A stretch of 64,000 bases of DNA from Thiospirochaeta perfilievii (GTDB lineage Bacteria; Spirochaetota; Spirochaetia; DSM-2461): assembly GCF_008329945.1 (NCBI RefSeq), contig NZ_CP035807.1:930001-994000 (forward strand). Direction: 5' to 3'. The position numbers and the translations under genes are program-made. Numbering within the stretch: the first letter of the stretch is position 1; every line of letters starts with the position of its first letter. The notes beneath the pieces were generated by a model that was not told the DNA's origin, ran no database searches, and was given only the letters and a program-made list of their open reading frames with translations. Shown one piece after another: positions 54,781 through 64,000 of this stretch.

Positions 54781-57306
54781 ATGAAAATCTACTTACCAGC
54801 AATAATTATACTAATAGCTTTATCCCTGTTTAATTGTACTTCAATACCTAATCCAGATACAAAAATGGAATTTACCATGGAGGATATCCAAATGAAAGAG
54901 AGGATAGAAAATCAAGAAATAACTAATTTTTTTACAAATATGGGTATTAAAGTTAACAATAGAGAGAAGGCTCAATTTATTGTTGGTGACAATATAGATG
55001 GTTATTACGAGGGTTATACTAACTCCTATGTTCAGGGTAATGGATATTTAATGGGTTCTAGAACTATATACAAAAATTTTAAATCCTTTATTAATGGTGT
55101 TTTCCTAGACAGAAAGAGTCAAACAATATCTCAAACTGTCCTACCCTATGGAACTATAATTGAACTTAACAACAATATAAAAGAAGAGTTTGCTCTACAC
55201 TCTAAAACAAGATCACTCTCTATGGCTGTAAACACAGAAACTCTAGGTTTATTAGGAGTTTATCCAATTATAAATGGTGACTTTAAAGATTATGAATATA
55301 TTAATAACAATAAGGAGTTATATCTTAAGGATGGTAATTCTATAATTGTATTTACAGCTAACCAACCCTACAAGTTCAAAGATGGACTTTTTACATCCAT
55401 AAACAAAACAGATAATTTTATTTTATACATGGCCTTTGCAGATAGTGAAGTCGAGGCTCAAAAAAAAGCTAAAGAATTAAGGGAGATAGAAGCCCATAGT
55501 TATGAAAAAAAGAAAATATACAATCTTTTAACTAACTCTTATATCAAAACCGATGACCTAGAGTTTAACAAAGCAGTAAACTGGGCAAAGTACTCTGCCT
55601 ACACTATGGTGGTAGAGGAGTTTGGTAAGGGTATATGGGCAGGACTTCCATGGTTTAAAGATAACTGGGGAAGGGATACATTTATAGCTCTTCCCGGAAC
55701 ACTCCTAGTTTCTGGTAATTTTTCTGAAGCTAAGGAAGTTCTAAATAACTTTATTAAATTGCAAAATATTGGTAATCCACAATTAGTAATAGAGTTACAA
55801 AATATAGAAGTTTACTCTAACATTAAAAGGTTCCTTAAAACCCAAGGGTTAAAGATAAAAAGGAATGATAATAACTATACAGTACCACTAACAAAGGATT
55901 ATATATTAGATAAAGCTAAAGCAAAAACAGTTCTAGACACCATAATAGAAGAGAATCATGGAGTAAGTGGAAGGTTTGAAATAGTAAAAGATGAATCCTA
56001 TGGAAGGGTACCAAACAGGGTAACCTCGTTAGATAATATAATTTATAATACAACCGATGGCACACCATGGTTAATAAGAGAGATATATGAATATATTAGT
56101 TATACTGGAGACCTAGATTATGGTCGAGAGATATTTCCATTTATAATAACAGCAATGGATGGTGTAATTCAGAACTTTTTAGATAAAGACTCATTTATGA
56201 CCCACGATGATGCAGATACCTGGATGGATGCAAGAATTAATAATGACAAACCTTGGTCAGCTAGAGGATCAAGGGCAGTAGAGATACAAGTTTTATGGTA
56301 CTCCATGCTGCAGATATCATCCTATTTGGCTACTATAAATAATAGGGATGATTTAAGTCAAAAATGGCAGTTAATTGCAGATAGATTAAAATATAGTTTT
56401 AATGATAAGTTTTGGGATGAAGATAATAAAAGGATTGCTGATCGATTAAGAGAAGATGACACACCAGATTTTAAAGCAAGACCAAACCAATTAATGGCAA
56501 TTTCTATCCCCTTAATATCCCCTATCATAGATAGTTTAAAAGAGGCATACATAGTAAAAAACAGTACAACTGATCTACTATATCAATATGGGATAGCATC
56601 ACTTAGCGAGGATGAGGAGTACTTTCATCCATATCATGAGAACCTAAGATATAACCATAAGGATGCAGCCTATCACAATGGGGTTATTTGGGGCTGGAAT
56701 GCAGGACTTATTGTTGAAGGTTTAACAAAATATGGATATAACGACCTTTCATATAGTCTAACAAAAAACCTTTCAAGACAGATATTAACAATGGGTACTT
56801 TAGGGTCCATGAGCGAAAACTTAAGTGTATACCCTGATAAACGTGGAAACTTAATATTGTCAGGAACTTATAGCCAAGCATGGAGTGTATCTGAGTTTTC
56901 CAGAAATGCTTATCAGAACTATATAGGTTTTAATCCCAGGTTAATAGATAATACAATTGAGTTTACCCCATCCTTCCCTAATATATGGAGCTTAATAGAT
57001 GTAAAACTACCATTTGGAGTTGATGAATATATCTATATTAACGGAGTAAAAAAAGATGATATATGGGAATTTAAGTTAGACCTTATTTCTAATGACTCAA
57101 AAACCTTAATATGGGATGGGGCAAAGTTTGTAATAGAACCAGGAAAAACAGTATTTAACTGGAATCCTACAAAATCTTTAAGTAATAGATATAAAGAGAT
57201 TATTGGACCCCTTAAGTTTAGAGAGATTAATCTAGAGAGGGAATTTCCTATGTATGAAAAAAAGAATAAACTTCAGGAAATTATAAATAAGGATGAATAT
57301 AGATAA
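54781..57306 (+). CDS. Glycogen-debranching-type amylo-alpha-1,6-glucosidase, lipoprotein
   Basis: 841 residues. Lipobox LFNC (Cys 19), so it is exported, unlike the cytoplasmic glycogen debranching enzymes of this fold. The N-terminal third is the beta-rich GDE_N-like part (YYEGYTNSYVQGNGYLMGSR), and the C-terminal two thirds the (alpha/alpha)6 GDE_C catalytic domain: GLPWFKDNWGRDTFIALPGT (about 286-305), DDADTWMDARIN, RGSRAVEIQVLWYSMLQISS, YHNGVIWGWNAGLI and SGTYSQAWSVSEFSRN. It should release glucose from alpha-1,6 branch stubs. Starts right after a terminator, so some read-through or a weak promoter is implied. Confidence 0.87.
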   Translation: MKIYLPAIIILIALSLFNCTSIPNPDTKMEFTMEDIQMKERIENQEITNFFTNMGIKVNNREKAQFIVGDNIDGYYEGYTNSYVQGNGYLMGSRTIYKNFKSFINGVFLDRKSQTISQTVLPYGTIIELNNNIKEEFALHSKTRSLSMAVNTETLGLLGVYPIINGDFKDYEYINNNKELYLKDGNSIIVFTANQPYKFKDGLFTSINKTDNFILYMAFADSEVEAQKKAKELREIEAHSYEKKKIYNLLTNSYIKTDDLEFNKAVNWAKYSAYTMVVEEFGKGIWAGLPWFKDNWGRDTFIALPGTLLVSGNFSEAKEVLNNFIKLQNIGNPQLVIELQNIEVYSNIKRFLKTQGLKIKRNDNNYTVPLTKDYILDKAKAKTVLDTIIEENHGVSGRFEIVKDESYGRVPNRVTSLDNIIYNTTDGTPWLIREIYEYISYTGDLDYGREIFPFIITAMDGVIQNFLDKDSFMTHDDADTWMDARINNDKPWSARGSRAVEIQVLWYSMLQISSYLATINNRDDLSQKWQLIADRLKYSFNDKFWDEDNKRIADRLREDDTPDFKARPNQLMAISIPLISPIIDSLKEAYIVKNSTTDLLYQYGIASLSEDEEYFHPYHENLRYNHKDAAYHNGVIWGWNAGLIVEGLTKYGYNDLSYSLTKNLSRQILTMGTLGSMSENLSVYPDKRGNLILSGTYSQAWSVSEFSRNAYQNYIGFNPRLIDNTIEFTPSFPNIWSLIDVKLPFGVDEYIYINGVKKDDIWEFKLDLISNDSKTLIWDGAKFVIEPGKTVFNWNPTKSLSNRYKEIIGPLKFREINLEREFPMYEKKNKLQEIINKDEYR

Positions 57307-57341
57307 GAATAAATAAAATACTATTGTTACAGTTTTTTAAT

Positions 57342-57369
57342 TTGTTGAAAAATAAAATTAGAGTATAAT
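57342..57369 (+). promoter_or_regulatory. Promoter of the APC permease gene
   Basis: TTGTTG (57342-57347), 16-base spacer, TATAAT (57364-57369), 6 bases to ATG 57376; no Shine-Dalgarno. Leaderless layout. Confidence 0.55.
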
Positions 57370-57375
57370 CTAATC

Positions 57376-59262
57376 ATGGAATTGAAGAAATCACTTAAAA
57401 CATACGACGTATTTAGTTTAGCAGCAGGAGCGATGATAAGTTCAGGACTGTTTATTTTACCCTCTGTAGCATATAAAGAGGCGGGAAGTTGGGCAATATT
57501 ATCCTACTTTTTAGCAGGAATTTTAATGATACCAGCCCTAATATCCCAATTAGAGTTGGCAACAGCACTACCAAAGGCTGGAGGAACCTACTTTTATATA
57601 GAGAGAATATTAGGTAGCTCTTCTGGTATGGCAGCAGGCTTTGCAAACTGGTTTTCTATCGCTTTAAAAAGTGCTTTAGCACTAGTTGGTATTGGATTTT
57701 TTGCTAATCTAATATTTCCTAACCTAACCCCATTTCAGTTAAAACTTATTTCTGCAGGGGCATGTGTACTCTTCTCACTAATTAATATTTTCTCTGCAGA
57801 ATCAGCAGGGCATAGTCAGGGTATCCTTGTAGTTGTTCTACTGATAATATTAACACAATTTGTATTAGTAGGTTATCGAGAGGCGGATTTAAACCTAATA
57901 GTTCAGGGAGCACAAGTCTTCGACTGGGGTAGCATAATATCAGTTACAGGGATGGTTTTTATATCCTATGGAGGTTTAACTAAAGTTGCCAGTGTTGCTG
58001 AAGAGGTAAAAGATCCCGGAAAGTCCCTTGTTAGGGGGAGTTTTATAGCCTTCTTAATTGTTCAATCCCTCTATGTTCTAATTGTTACAATAATAAGTGG
58101 AGTATTATCTGGAGAGGAGTTTTCATTATCCCTAGCCCCTCTATCCGATGCGGCACAAAAAATATTTACGAACCCAATTATTAAATGGACCGAGGTCATA
58201 CTTCTCTCTCTAGCTGCAATAATTGCATTTATTACAACAGCAAATGCGGGAATAATGGCAGCTTCTAGAGTACCTTTAGCTATGAGTCGGGATAAAATGC
58301 TACCAAAGGTTATGGGTCGAGTATCTAAACGAGGAACCCCTGTAAACTCTATACTATTTACATCCATATTTATTCTTATACTTATCTTTGCCCTAGACCT
58401 AAAGGATCTAGCTAAAATTGCATCTCTATTTATGTTATTACTATTTATTTTGGTCAACATCTCTGTAATTGTAATTAGAAAAACAAATATGAGTAATTAT
58501 AGACCTACTTTTAAATCCCCGTTTTTTCCCCTGTTACAAATTATAGGAGTTATTTTCTACACAGTTTTAATTCTAAATATGGGAATTAAACCAATAATTA
58601 CAGCAATTATATTTCTTTTTGTATCCGTTTTATGGTACTACATCTTTGTTAATAAACATGTAAATAGAACTTCAGCTTTAGTCTACATGATAGAGAGAGT
58701 TGCAAAAAAAGAGATTTTAACTTCTATGGAGGATTTAGAAGAGGAACTTTTAGGGATTCTTTTAGAGAGGGATGAGGTTAAAGAGGATAGATTTAGTAAT
58801 ATAATAAGACAATCTATTGTTTTAGACTTTAATAAAGAGTTAAACAGAGATGAACTATTTAGTGAAATATCCAAGGAAGTATCTAAAAGATGGAGTATAG
58901 ATGCTGATAAATTTATGAAAAAACTTAATATTAGGGAGAATGATTCTGAAACACTAGTATATCCAGGTGTTGCAGTTCCCCATGCTATTCCCCACGTTAT
59001 TGTAGAGGGAGAAAACATTTTTGATATACTTCTAGTCAGGGATAAAAATGGAATAATTTGGAACGATGAAGGAACTATAGTACATACTGTTTTTTGCCTT
59101 ATAGGAAGTAAGGATGAGAGGGATTTCCATTTAAAGGCTCTTATGTCTATAGCTCAAATATTACAAAGTCCAGGTTTTATAGAGGATTGGGAAAATGCCG
59201 AAACCCCAGAAGAGCTAAGAACAGTTATGTTATTAGCTAAACGGAGGTTTTTAGAAGTTTAA
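57376..59262 (+). CDS. APC-family amino-acid permease fused to a PTS EIIA domain
   Basis: 628 residues. About 12 membrane segments to residue 430, opening with [20 protein letters not shown] (the APC GxxIGxGIF-like loop) and [16 protein letters not shown]; then a linker, and an EIIA nitrogen/fructose-type domain about 480-625 with its phospho-His at H536 in [14 protein letters not shown] and [20 protein letters not shown]. The substrate is probably an amino acid or amine. The fusion suggests direct control of uptake by PTS phosphorylation. 4-base overlap with the convergent cheB. Confidence 0.88.
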   Translation: MELKKSLKTYDVFSLAAGAMISSGLFILPSVAYKEAGSWAILSYFLAGILMIPALISQLELATALPKAGGTYFYIERILGSSSGMAAGFANWFSIALKSALALVGIGFFANLIFPNLTPFQLKLISAGACVLFSLINIFSAESAGHSQGILVVVLLIILTQFVLVGYREADLNLIVQGAQVFDWGSIISVTGMVFISYGGLTKVASVAEEVKDPGKSLVRGSFIAFLIVQSLYVLIVTIISGVLSGEEFSLSLAPLSDAAQKIFTNPIIKWTEVILLSLAAIIAFITTANAGIMAASRVPLAMSRDKMLPKVMGRVSKRGTPVNSILFTSIFILILIFALDLKDLAKIASLFMLLLFILVNISVIVIRKTNMSNYRPTFKSPFFPLLQIIGVIFYTVLILNMGIKPIITAIIFLFVSVLWYYIFVNKHVNRTSALVYMIERVAKKEILTSMEDLEEELLGILLERDEVKEDRFSNIIRQSIVLDFNKELNRDELFSEISKEVSKRWSIDADKFMKKLNIRENDSETLVYPGVAVPHAIPHVIVEGENIFDILLVRDKNGIIWNDEGTIVHTVFCLIGSKDERDFHLKALMSIAQILQSPGFIEDWENAETPEELRTVMLLAKRRFLEV

Positions 59263-60317
59263 ACCTTTGATAAAATATGCCCCGCTATTCTCTCTAATGA
59301 CATGATAGAACAGTGGGCATCCCTTTTTATGGCCTCTTTTGGCATACCAAAAACAACACAACTAGCTTCATCCTGGGCTACGGTATATGAGCCAGCAGAC
59401 TTCATCTCTAATAGACCCTCTGCTCCATCATCCCCCATTCCTGTCATTATAACACCTATAGCATTTTTACCTGCATATCTAGCAGTGGACCTAAAAAGAA
59501 CATCTACAGATGGTCTATGTCTAGAGACTAGGGGGCCATCCTTAATTTCAACATAATAACGGCTACCACTTCTTTTAAGCAGTGTATGTTTATTACCAGG
59601 GGCTATAAGGGCAGTTCCCCGTAAAACCGAATCATTGTTTTCTGCTTCCTTTACCTGAATAACACAGGACTCATTTAACCTTTTAGCAAAAGCAGCTGTA
59701 AAATTCTCTGGCATATGCTGGACAATTACAACACCAGGAGTATCAATAGGCAGGGATTCTAAAAATATTTTAAGAGCAACAGTTCCACCAGTAGATGCTC
59801 CTACAACAATAAGTTTCTCTGTAGTATCTATAGAGTGGAAGTTAGTTGGTTTTGACATTATAACATCAGCACTTAGCTTAGGCTGAGCAACAATCTGCTT
59901 ACTAACCTTTTTGGGACTACTTTGTGCCGCAGCTCTAATTGCATCACAGATAATATTTCTTGACTCTTCTAAAAATACCTTTGTCCCCATTTGGGGTTTT
60001 TTAATAATATCTACAGCTCCATATTCTAGGGCCCGTAAGGCGTTAGCTGAACCATCCTCACTCTTACTACTACAGATAATAACAGGTATTGGGTGCTGCA
60101 GCATTAGTTTCTTTAAAAAAGTTAACCCATCCATACGAGGCATCTCTATATCCAGAATAATAACATCTGGAACCATCTCTTTTAATTTTTTAGCAGCAAT
60201 ATATGGGTCTGCTGCTGTACACAGAAGGTTTATATCACTCTCCTTTGAAATAAGATCTGTAAGAGTACTTCTAACAACAGCAGAGTCATCAACAATCATA
60301 ACATTTATACTACTCAT
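59259..60317 (-). CDS. cheB: Chemotaxis response regulator protein-glutamate methylesterase CheB
   Basis: 352 residues. Receiver 1-120 with D56 in [12 protein letters not shown]; linker with many Lys/Ser; methylesterase domain about 165-350 with Ser in [12 protein letters not shown], His in [11 protein letters not shown], and Asp in [14 protein letters not shown]. Removes methyl groups from chemoreceptors (adaptation). Overlaps the cheR stop by 8 bases. Last gene of the run cheW-STAS-cheA-cheR-cheB. Confidence 0.95.
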   Translation of the reverse strand: MSSINVMIVDDSAVVRSTLTDLISKESDINLLCTAADPYIAAKKLKEMVPDVIILDIEMPRMDGLTFLKKLMLQHPIPVIICSSKSEDGSANALRALEYGAVDIIKKPQMGTKVFLEESRNIICDAIRAAAQSSPKKVSKQIVAQPKLSADVIMSKPTNFHSIDTTEKLIVVGASTGGTVALKIFLESLPIDTPGVVIVQHMPENFTAAFAKRLNESCVIQVKEAENNDSVLRGTALIAPGNKHTLLKRSGSRYYVEIKDGPLVSRHRPSVDVLFRSTARYAGKNAIGVIMTGMGDDGAEGLLEMKSAGSYTVAQDEASCVVFGMPKEAIKRDAHCSIMSLERIAGHILSKV

Positions 60318-61143
60318 TTATCACTTTCTCCTTTTTAACATAGATAGATGCTCCAACTCGTTTAAATGGAAGAGAACTATTAGGTAAATTTTCTGAATGA
60401 CCTAAAAAGAGATAACCCTCTGGATGAAGATGGGTATATAGATTACTTAAAATTTTATTTTGAATTTCCTTATTAAAATATATCATAACATTTCTTAGGA
60501 AAATAATATGGTATAACTTTTTTATCTTGTATGAGTCAGTAATTAAATTTATATGTTTAAATAAAACCTTTTTTCTTAAATCCTTTTTAATCCGTATAGT
60601 TGGTTCATCCTTGTTTTTACTTAATAAACAGTATTTTTTCTTATAATTTAGTGGTATTGGCTCACTATCTGCTAGGGAGTAAACAGCATTCTGTCCCTCC
60701 GCCAATACTTTCTCAGATATATCTGTTGCTAATATTTTATAACTTTTATTTGGGTTTTCTTGAATAAACTCTTCTAAAAACATTGCCATGGTATAAGCTT
60801 CCTCCCCTGTAGAAGAAGCTGCAGACCATAACCTTATCTCACCCCTTGGTTCAAGATTTCCTATTTCCGGTAATACATGACTCTTTAAATAGTTAAAATG
60901 ATCAACTTCTCTAAAAAAATCTGTTTTATTAGTAGTTATACACTCTATAAAACGGGGAATCTCCTCTTTTTGACCTAATGGACTAAAAAAATACTTTGCA
61001 TACTCTTCATAAGTAGATATTTCTAGGGCTCTTAATCTTCTTAATAATCTGGATTCTACCATTATTTTCTTAGCATCAGGCATAGAGATTCCTATTTGTC
61101 CCTGTATATAGTCTCGAAACTTATAGAAAGTCTCTTTTTTCAT
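60310..61143 (-). CDS. cheR: Chemotaxis protein methyltransferase CheR
   Basis: 277 residues from ATG 61143. N-terminal helical domain ([20 protein letters not shown]), SAM-binding fold with [44 protein letters not shown] and FLRNVMIYF. Methylates receptor glutamates. Start uncertain: ATG 61143 lacks a ribosome site, while an in-frame TTG at 61170 has GAGGAAA seven bases upstream and would overlap the cheA stop, allowing coupling; the product would gain nine residues. Confidence 0.93.
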   Translation of the reverse strand: MKKETFYKFRDYIQGQIGISMPDAKKIMVESRLLRRLRALEISTYEEYAKYFFSPLGQKEEIPRFIECITTNKTDFFREVDHFNYLKSHVLPEIGNLEPRGEIRLWSAASSTGEEAYTMAMFLEEFIQENPNKSYKILATDISEKVLAEGQNAVYSLADSEPIPLNYKKKYCLLSKNKDEPTIRIKKDLRKKVLFKHINLITDSYKIKKLYHIIFLRNVMIYFNKEIQNKILSNLYTHLHPEGYLFLGHSENLPNSSLPFKRVGASIYVKKEKVINE

Positions 61144-61159
61144 ACTTTTTGATTCTGAG

Positions 61160-63223
61160 CTAATTTCCAACTGATATTTCCTCAAAGTCTTGAACAACAC
61201 GAACTAGTTGTTCTATATCAAAAACAAGGGCGACAGAACCATCACCTAATATAGCAGCACCTGAAATCTCCTTAATATGACGATACATAGAACCTAGAGA
61301 TTTAATTACAGTTTGATTCCCTCCAATAACATTATCAACTAATAATCCAATTTGAGAGCTATTACTATTTACAATTACTATCTGTTCTATATCTCTTCTA
61401 CGACCTTCTACTTCAAAAAATGTTCTTAGATCTATATATGGTACAAGTTTTTCCCTAAAAGTTATAACGTTCTTACCAGATTTATGGTCCTTGTTCTCTT
61501 CCTTAAGTTCCACACAAGCTTCCACAGTACTAAGGGGAATGACATAGGAATCCCCACCGATATTTACTAATAATCCTTCAATTATAGCAAGGGTTATAGG
61601 CAGTGTTAGTGTTATCCTTGTATATTTACCCTCTTCACTTGTTATTGCAACACTTCCTTTTAACTCTTCAATCTGTTTTTTTACAACATCAAGACCTACA
61701 CCTCGTCCAGAAACGTTGGTAATACTAGCAGCAGTAGAGAAACCAGGAGCAAAAATAAGATTAAATAGATCATCATCTAATATCTCTTCACCATCCCGAA
61801 TTAATCCTCGGGCTATCCCTTTAGATCTAATCTTCTCCCTATTTAATCCTCCACCATCATCTTGGATAACTATTTGTACCGAAGCCCCTGCATGTATAGC
61901 TGATAACTTAATTGTTCCTGTTTCATCCTTTCCATTAGCTTTACGAACTGTAGGACTCTCAATCCCATGGTCAATACAGTTTCTAATAATGTGAACTAAT
62001 GGGTCATGTAACTGCTCAATAACATTTTTATCTAGCTCAGTTTCAGCACCCTCAGTAACAAGCTCAATTTTTTTACCTAACTCACTAGATAGATCCCTAA
62101 CTAATCGTCTAAACCTAGAAAAGGTGGATCCAATAGGTAACATTCTCATACTCATAGAGTTATCCCGTAACTCCTCGGTTAAAAGACCAAATCTCTCAAT
62201 TATAGAGATTAATTTACTGTCATTTGTATCATGACTAAGCTGTAACATCTGGGCATAAATAGTAACAATCTCCCCGACTAAATCGATTAAACTATCTAGT
62301 TTATTAGAGTTTATTCTAATGCTATCATTTGCTGGAGCTGCAGCCTCAATCTTCTTAGTTTTAGTTTTATTTATATAAGTTTGGGCTTTTAGAGCATTCT
62401 TTATCTCATGTTCAGACAACATGCTCTCTTTAACTAAGATTTCACCTAACTTATGTTGTTCCTTTAAAGCCTTATCTAACTCTTCTTTTTTTAAACTACC
62501 TCGTTTAACTAGGAGATCTCCAAGTTTTTCAGGTATTGGCTCTTCACTGTTTAGTTCCCACTCTTCTATTGTTACCTCAGAAGGGGCGTCTACAAAAATA
62601 AAGATATCGTGTATTTTATTAACACTTTTTTGTGTAGTAATATAAATTTCCCAATAGACATAACACTCTTCTGTATTAAGGTTTGATAATTTTGGTATTT
62701 TTTCATAATAAGGAATTACTAATCCATCACCTAATTCCAATACTTCGTGGACCATCATTAAGGGATTTGTGCCAGTAAAAAACATTTTTGGTTCAGGCTT
62801 AAAGATAACTCTATAAGTGATACTCTCTTTATTATCATCTGGGGAGATATAGTTTTCATTTAAGGCATTTTTGAAATCAACAAAAAAAGCCTCTTGATCA
62901 TCTATTCTATACTCGGGATCATTTATCATTGAGAGTATAATATCCCTAGATCTAAGGGTATAATCGATAAACCCTTTACTAACCTTAATATCTCCCGATC
63001 TTACTGATTCTAAAATAGACTCTACCTCGTGGGTAAATTTAGATATTAGATCTAAACCAACCATACCAGCTGACCCCTTAACTGTATGCATTACTCTAAA
63101 TACAGCAGAAATTAGATCTTCATCATCTGGAGATGATTCTAATTCTAAAAGAGAATCTTCTAAATGGCCTAGTAATTCTAATGCTTCTTCTTTAAATATT
63201 TTTATAAAGTTGTCATCTTCCAT
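61160..63223 (-). CDS. cheA: Chemotaxis histidine kinase CheA
   Basis: 687 residues. Hpt domain with H46 in VMHTVKGSAGMVGL; a P2-like region; a two-repeat helical insert about 235-290 (LGDLLVKRGSLKKEELDKAL; LGEILVKESMLSEHEIKNAL), resembling the MshEN/GspE-N module found in CheA of spirochaetes and deltaproteobacteria; dimerisation; HATPase with NCIDHGIESP, DDGGGL and GRGVGLDVVKKQIEELKG; and C-terminal CheW-like domain. Autophosphorylates at His and passes phosphate to CheY and CheB. Overlaps no neighbour; STAS gene lies 8 bases upstream. Confidence 0.95.
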   Translation of the reverse strand: MEDDNFIKIFKEEALELLGHLEDSLLELESSPDDEDLISAVFRVMHTVKGSAGMVGLDLISKFTHEVESILESVRSGDIKVSKGFIDYTLRSRDIILSMINDPEYRIDDQEAFFVDFKNALNENYISPDDNKESITYRVIFKPEPKMFFTGTNPLMMVHEVLELGDGLVIPYYEKIPKLSNLNTEECYVYWEIYITTQKSVNKIHDIFIFVDAPSEVTIEEWELNSEEPIPEKLGDLLVKRGSLKKEELDKALKEQHKLGEILVKESMLSEHEIKNALKAQTYINKTKTKKIEAAAPANDSIRINSNKLDSLIDLVGEIVTIYAQMLQLSHDTNDSKLISIIERFGLLTEELRDNSMSMRMLPIGSTFSRFRRLVRDLSSELGKKIELVTEGAETELDKNVIEQLHDPLVHIIRNCIDHGIESPTVRKANGKDETGTIKLSAIHAGASVQIVIQDDGGGLNREKIRSKGIARGLIRDGEEILDDDLFNLIFAPGFSTAASITNVSGRGVGLDVVKKQIEELKGSVAITSEEGKYTRITLTLPITLAIIEGLLVNIGGDSYVIPLSTVEACVELKEENKDHKSGKNVITFREKLVPYIDLRTFFEVEGRRRDIEQIVIVNSNSSQIGLLVDNVIGGNQTVIKSLGSMYRHIKEISGAAILGDGSVALVFDIEQLVRVVQDFEEISVGN

Positions 63224-63231
63224 ATACGCCT

Positions 63232-63545
63232 CTATATCCCATCCTCAATAAAACTTTGCAGTTCACTCCCATTACTTATTATATTAGGAGAAAAACAAAT
63301 TTTATTTAGATCCTGGGAGAAGTTACTTTTAAACTCCCCAATAAATAAATAATCTTTTTTAATTCCTTTAACTCAGCAACAATACTAATTAGCAGTTGTA
63401 GTCCTGATATATCAATTTTTTCTACACTTGATAGATCTATTGTTATATCACCCTTAACGTCTAATTTTCTAAGTAGCTCATCTTTTATATCCTCAACATT
63501 GTGTATCTTTAAATCCTTATCTAGAATGATATTGCTACTCACCAC
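63232..63545 (-). CDS. STAS-domain protein of the chemotaxis operon, frameshifted
   Basis: About 104 residues when restored. Core ITIDLSSVEKIDISGLQLLI is the STAS/anti-anti-sigma motif, with the phosphorylatable Ser in DISGLQ. As sequenced, the frame ends early (stop near 63306); adding one base to six T (plus strand 63355-63360) gives KKDYLFIGEFKSNFSQDLNK and a natural end at 63232, eight bases before cheA. GTG start lies inside the 3' end of cheW. Such STAS proteins in che operons are thought to link receptor arrays to other switches; RsbU-type phosphatases at 3-7.5 kb could act on it, but that is speculative. Confidence 0.78.
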
Positions 63546-64000
63546 TAGGAACCTCTGTTTTAGTTCTAATTATATGAAGGTCCTTAGTATTAAGGATTTT
63601 ATTAATATTTAAGAGAATAATAAACTCTTCATCAACCTTTCCCATACCGTGTATAAACTCAGTATTTATCGGTATCCCTATTTTTGGAGCTGCTTCAATA
63701 TCCTCAGGCTCTATTGTTAATACTTTTTGCACAGAGTCTGTATAAATTCCTATAGTTAATTTTCCATCACCACCATCTAAATCATCAACCTCTGTAACAA
63801 TAATATTATTTCTAATACTACCAATACCATCATCCATCTTAAATTTTGACTTTAAATCCAGTACAGGGACAACACTACCCCTTAGATTTATTACCCCACA
63901 CATAAACTCAGGCATTCTAGGGACTCTAGTTAGCTCAGTGGCCTCTAAAACTTCCCTAGTATTTACAATATTTATGCCGTACTTCTCTTTACCTAGAGTA
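63535..64000 (-). CDS. cheW: Chemotaxis coupling protein CheW, partial (5' end beyond the window)
   Basis: The frame is open to the right edge: YGINIVNTREVLEATELTRV, then MPEFMCGVINLRGSVVPVLD, the CheW core, and KLTIGIYTDSVQKVLTIEPE. It links CheA to receptors. The C-terminus is complete (EVPSGE) and overlaps the STAS start by 11 bases. ATG 63915 is an internal Met, not the start. Confidence 0.92.
   Translation of the reverse strand, partial: TLGKEKYGINIVNTREVLEATELTRVPRMPEFMCGVINLRGSVVPVLDLKSKFKMDDGIGSIRNNIIVTEVDDLDGGDGKLTIGIYTDSVQKVLTIEPEDIEAAPKIGIPINTEFIHGMGKVDEEFIILLNINKILNTKDLHIIRTKTEVPSGE

Noticed and set aside
1-64000. CRISPR array, tRNA or rRNA genes
   Set aside because: No regularly spaced repeats of CRISPR size and no cloverleaf or conserved rRNA segments were recognised by eye on either strand.

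Overview
The window is AT-rich, tightly packed chromosomal DNA from a motile diderm bacterium. Diderm: many lipoprotein signal peptides, and two signal-peptide proteins that look like outer-membrane barrels ending in an aromatic residue. Motile: cheW, STAS, cheA, cheR and cheB run in a row at the right edge. The style (many sensor proteins, a CheA with a helical linker insert, lipoprotein carbohydrate enzymes, pcnB, CvfB) fits a low-GC free-living spirochaete best. That is inference; there is no rRNA or marker gene to settle it.

Layout. 0-3 kb: broken 3' end of trmL, a Sel1 protein, DJ-1/PfpI, poly(A) polymerase. 3-17 kb, signalling: two tandem RsbU-like PP2C phosphatases, a DUF308 membrane protein, a ROK regulator with a D-2-hydroxyacid dehydrogenase, a hybrid histidine kinase paired with a response-regulator adenylate cyclase, aspartokinase, and a membrane diguanylate cyclase. 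17-27.8 kb: acyl-ACP thioesterase, SRAP peptidase, DNA polymerase IV, a CheY-like protein, SelO, a BlaI/BlaR1-like pair whose sensor carries an M23-like domain, a CPA2 antiporter with its own EIIA protein, an inositol-monophosphatase-family enzyme and a small-molecule kinase.

27.8-57.3 kb is a large starch/glycogen utilisation region, interrupted only by ordinary genes at 32.1-33.8 and 41.8-45.3 kb. It holds four GH13 enzymes (two amylases, two type I pullulanases), a GH13-type remnant, a lipoprotein debranching enzyme, a lipoprotein six-hairpin glycosidase, two barrel-like proteins each with an N-terminal AMPK/CBM48-type glycogen-binding domain, several small starch-binding-type lipoproteins, and a membrane-anchored LuxR-type regulator with an extracytoplasmic glycogen-binding-like domain. 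Four promoters share one geometry, TTGACA-N5 followed by a 14-bp LacI/GalR-type palindrome (TGCAAACGCTTGCA type); a fifth unit has the perfect operator downstream of its promoter. Proposed working: surface and periplasmic lipoprotein enzymes cut alpha-glucan, barrels with attached glycogen-binding domains take up and hold oligosaccharides, a cytoplasmic pullulanase finishes the job, an unseen LacI-type repressor senses sugar inside, and the LuxR protein senses glucan outside. No ABC or PTS sugar permease and no LacI repressor gene lies in the window.

57.3-64 kb: an APC permease fused to EIIA, then the chemotaxis cluster on the minus strand.

Caution for the reader: at least five genes (trmL, ROK, NicO/RcnA, the 48.3-50.9 kb pullulanase, the chemotaxis STAS gene) are each restored by adding one base to a 6- or 7-base A/T run. 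Either the assembly drops bases in homopolymers or the cell rescues such runs by slippage. I annotate these genes at their restored extents.
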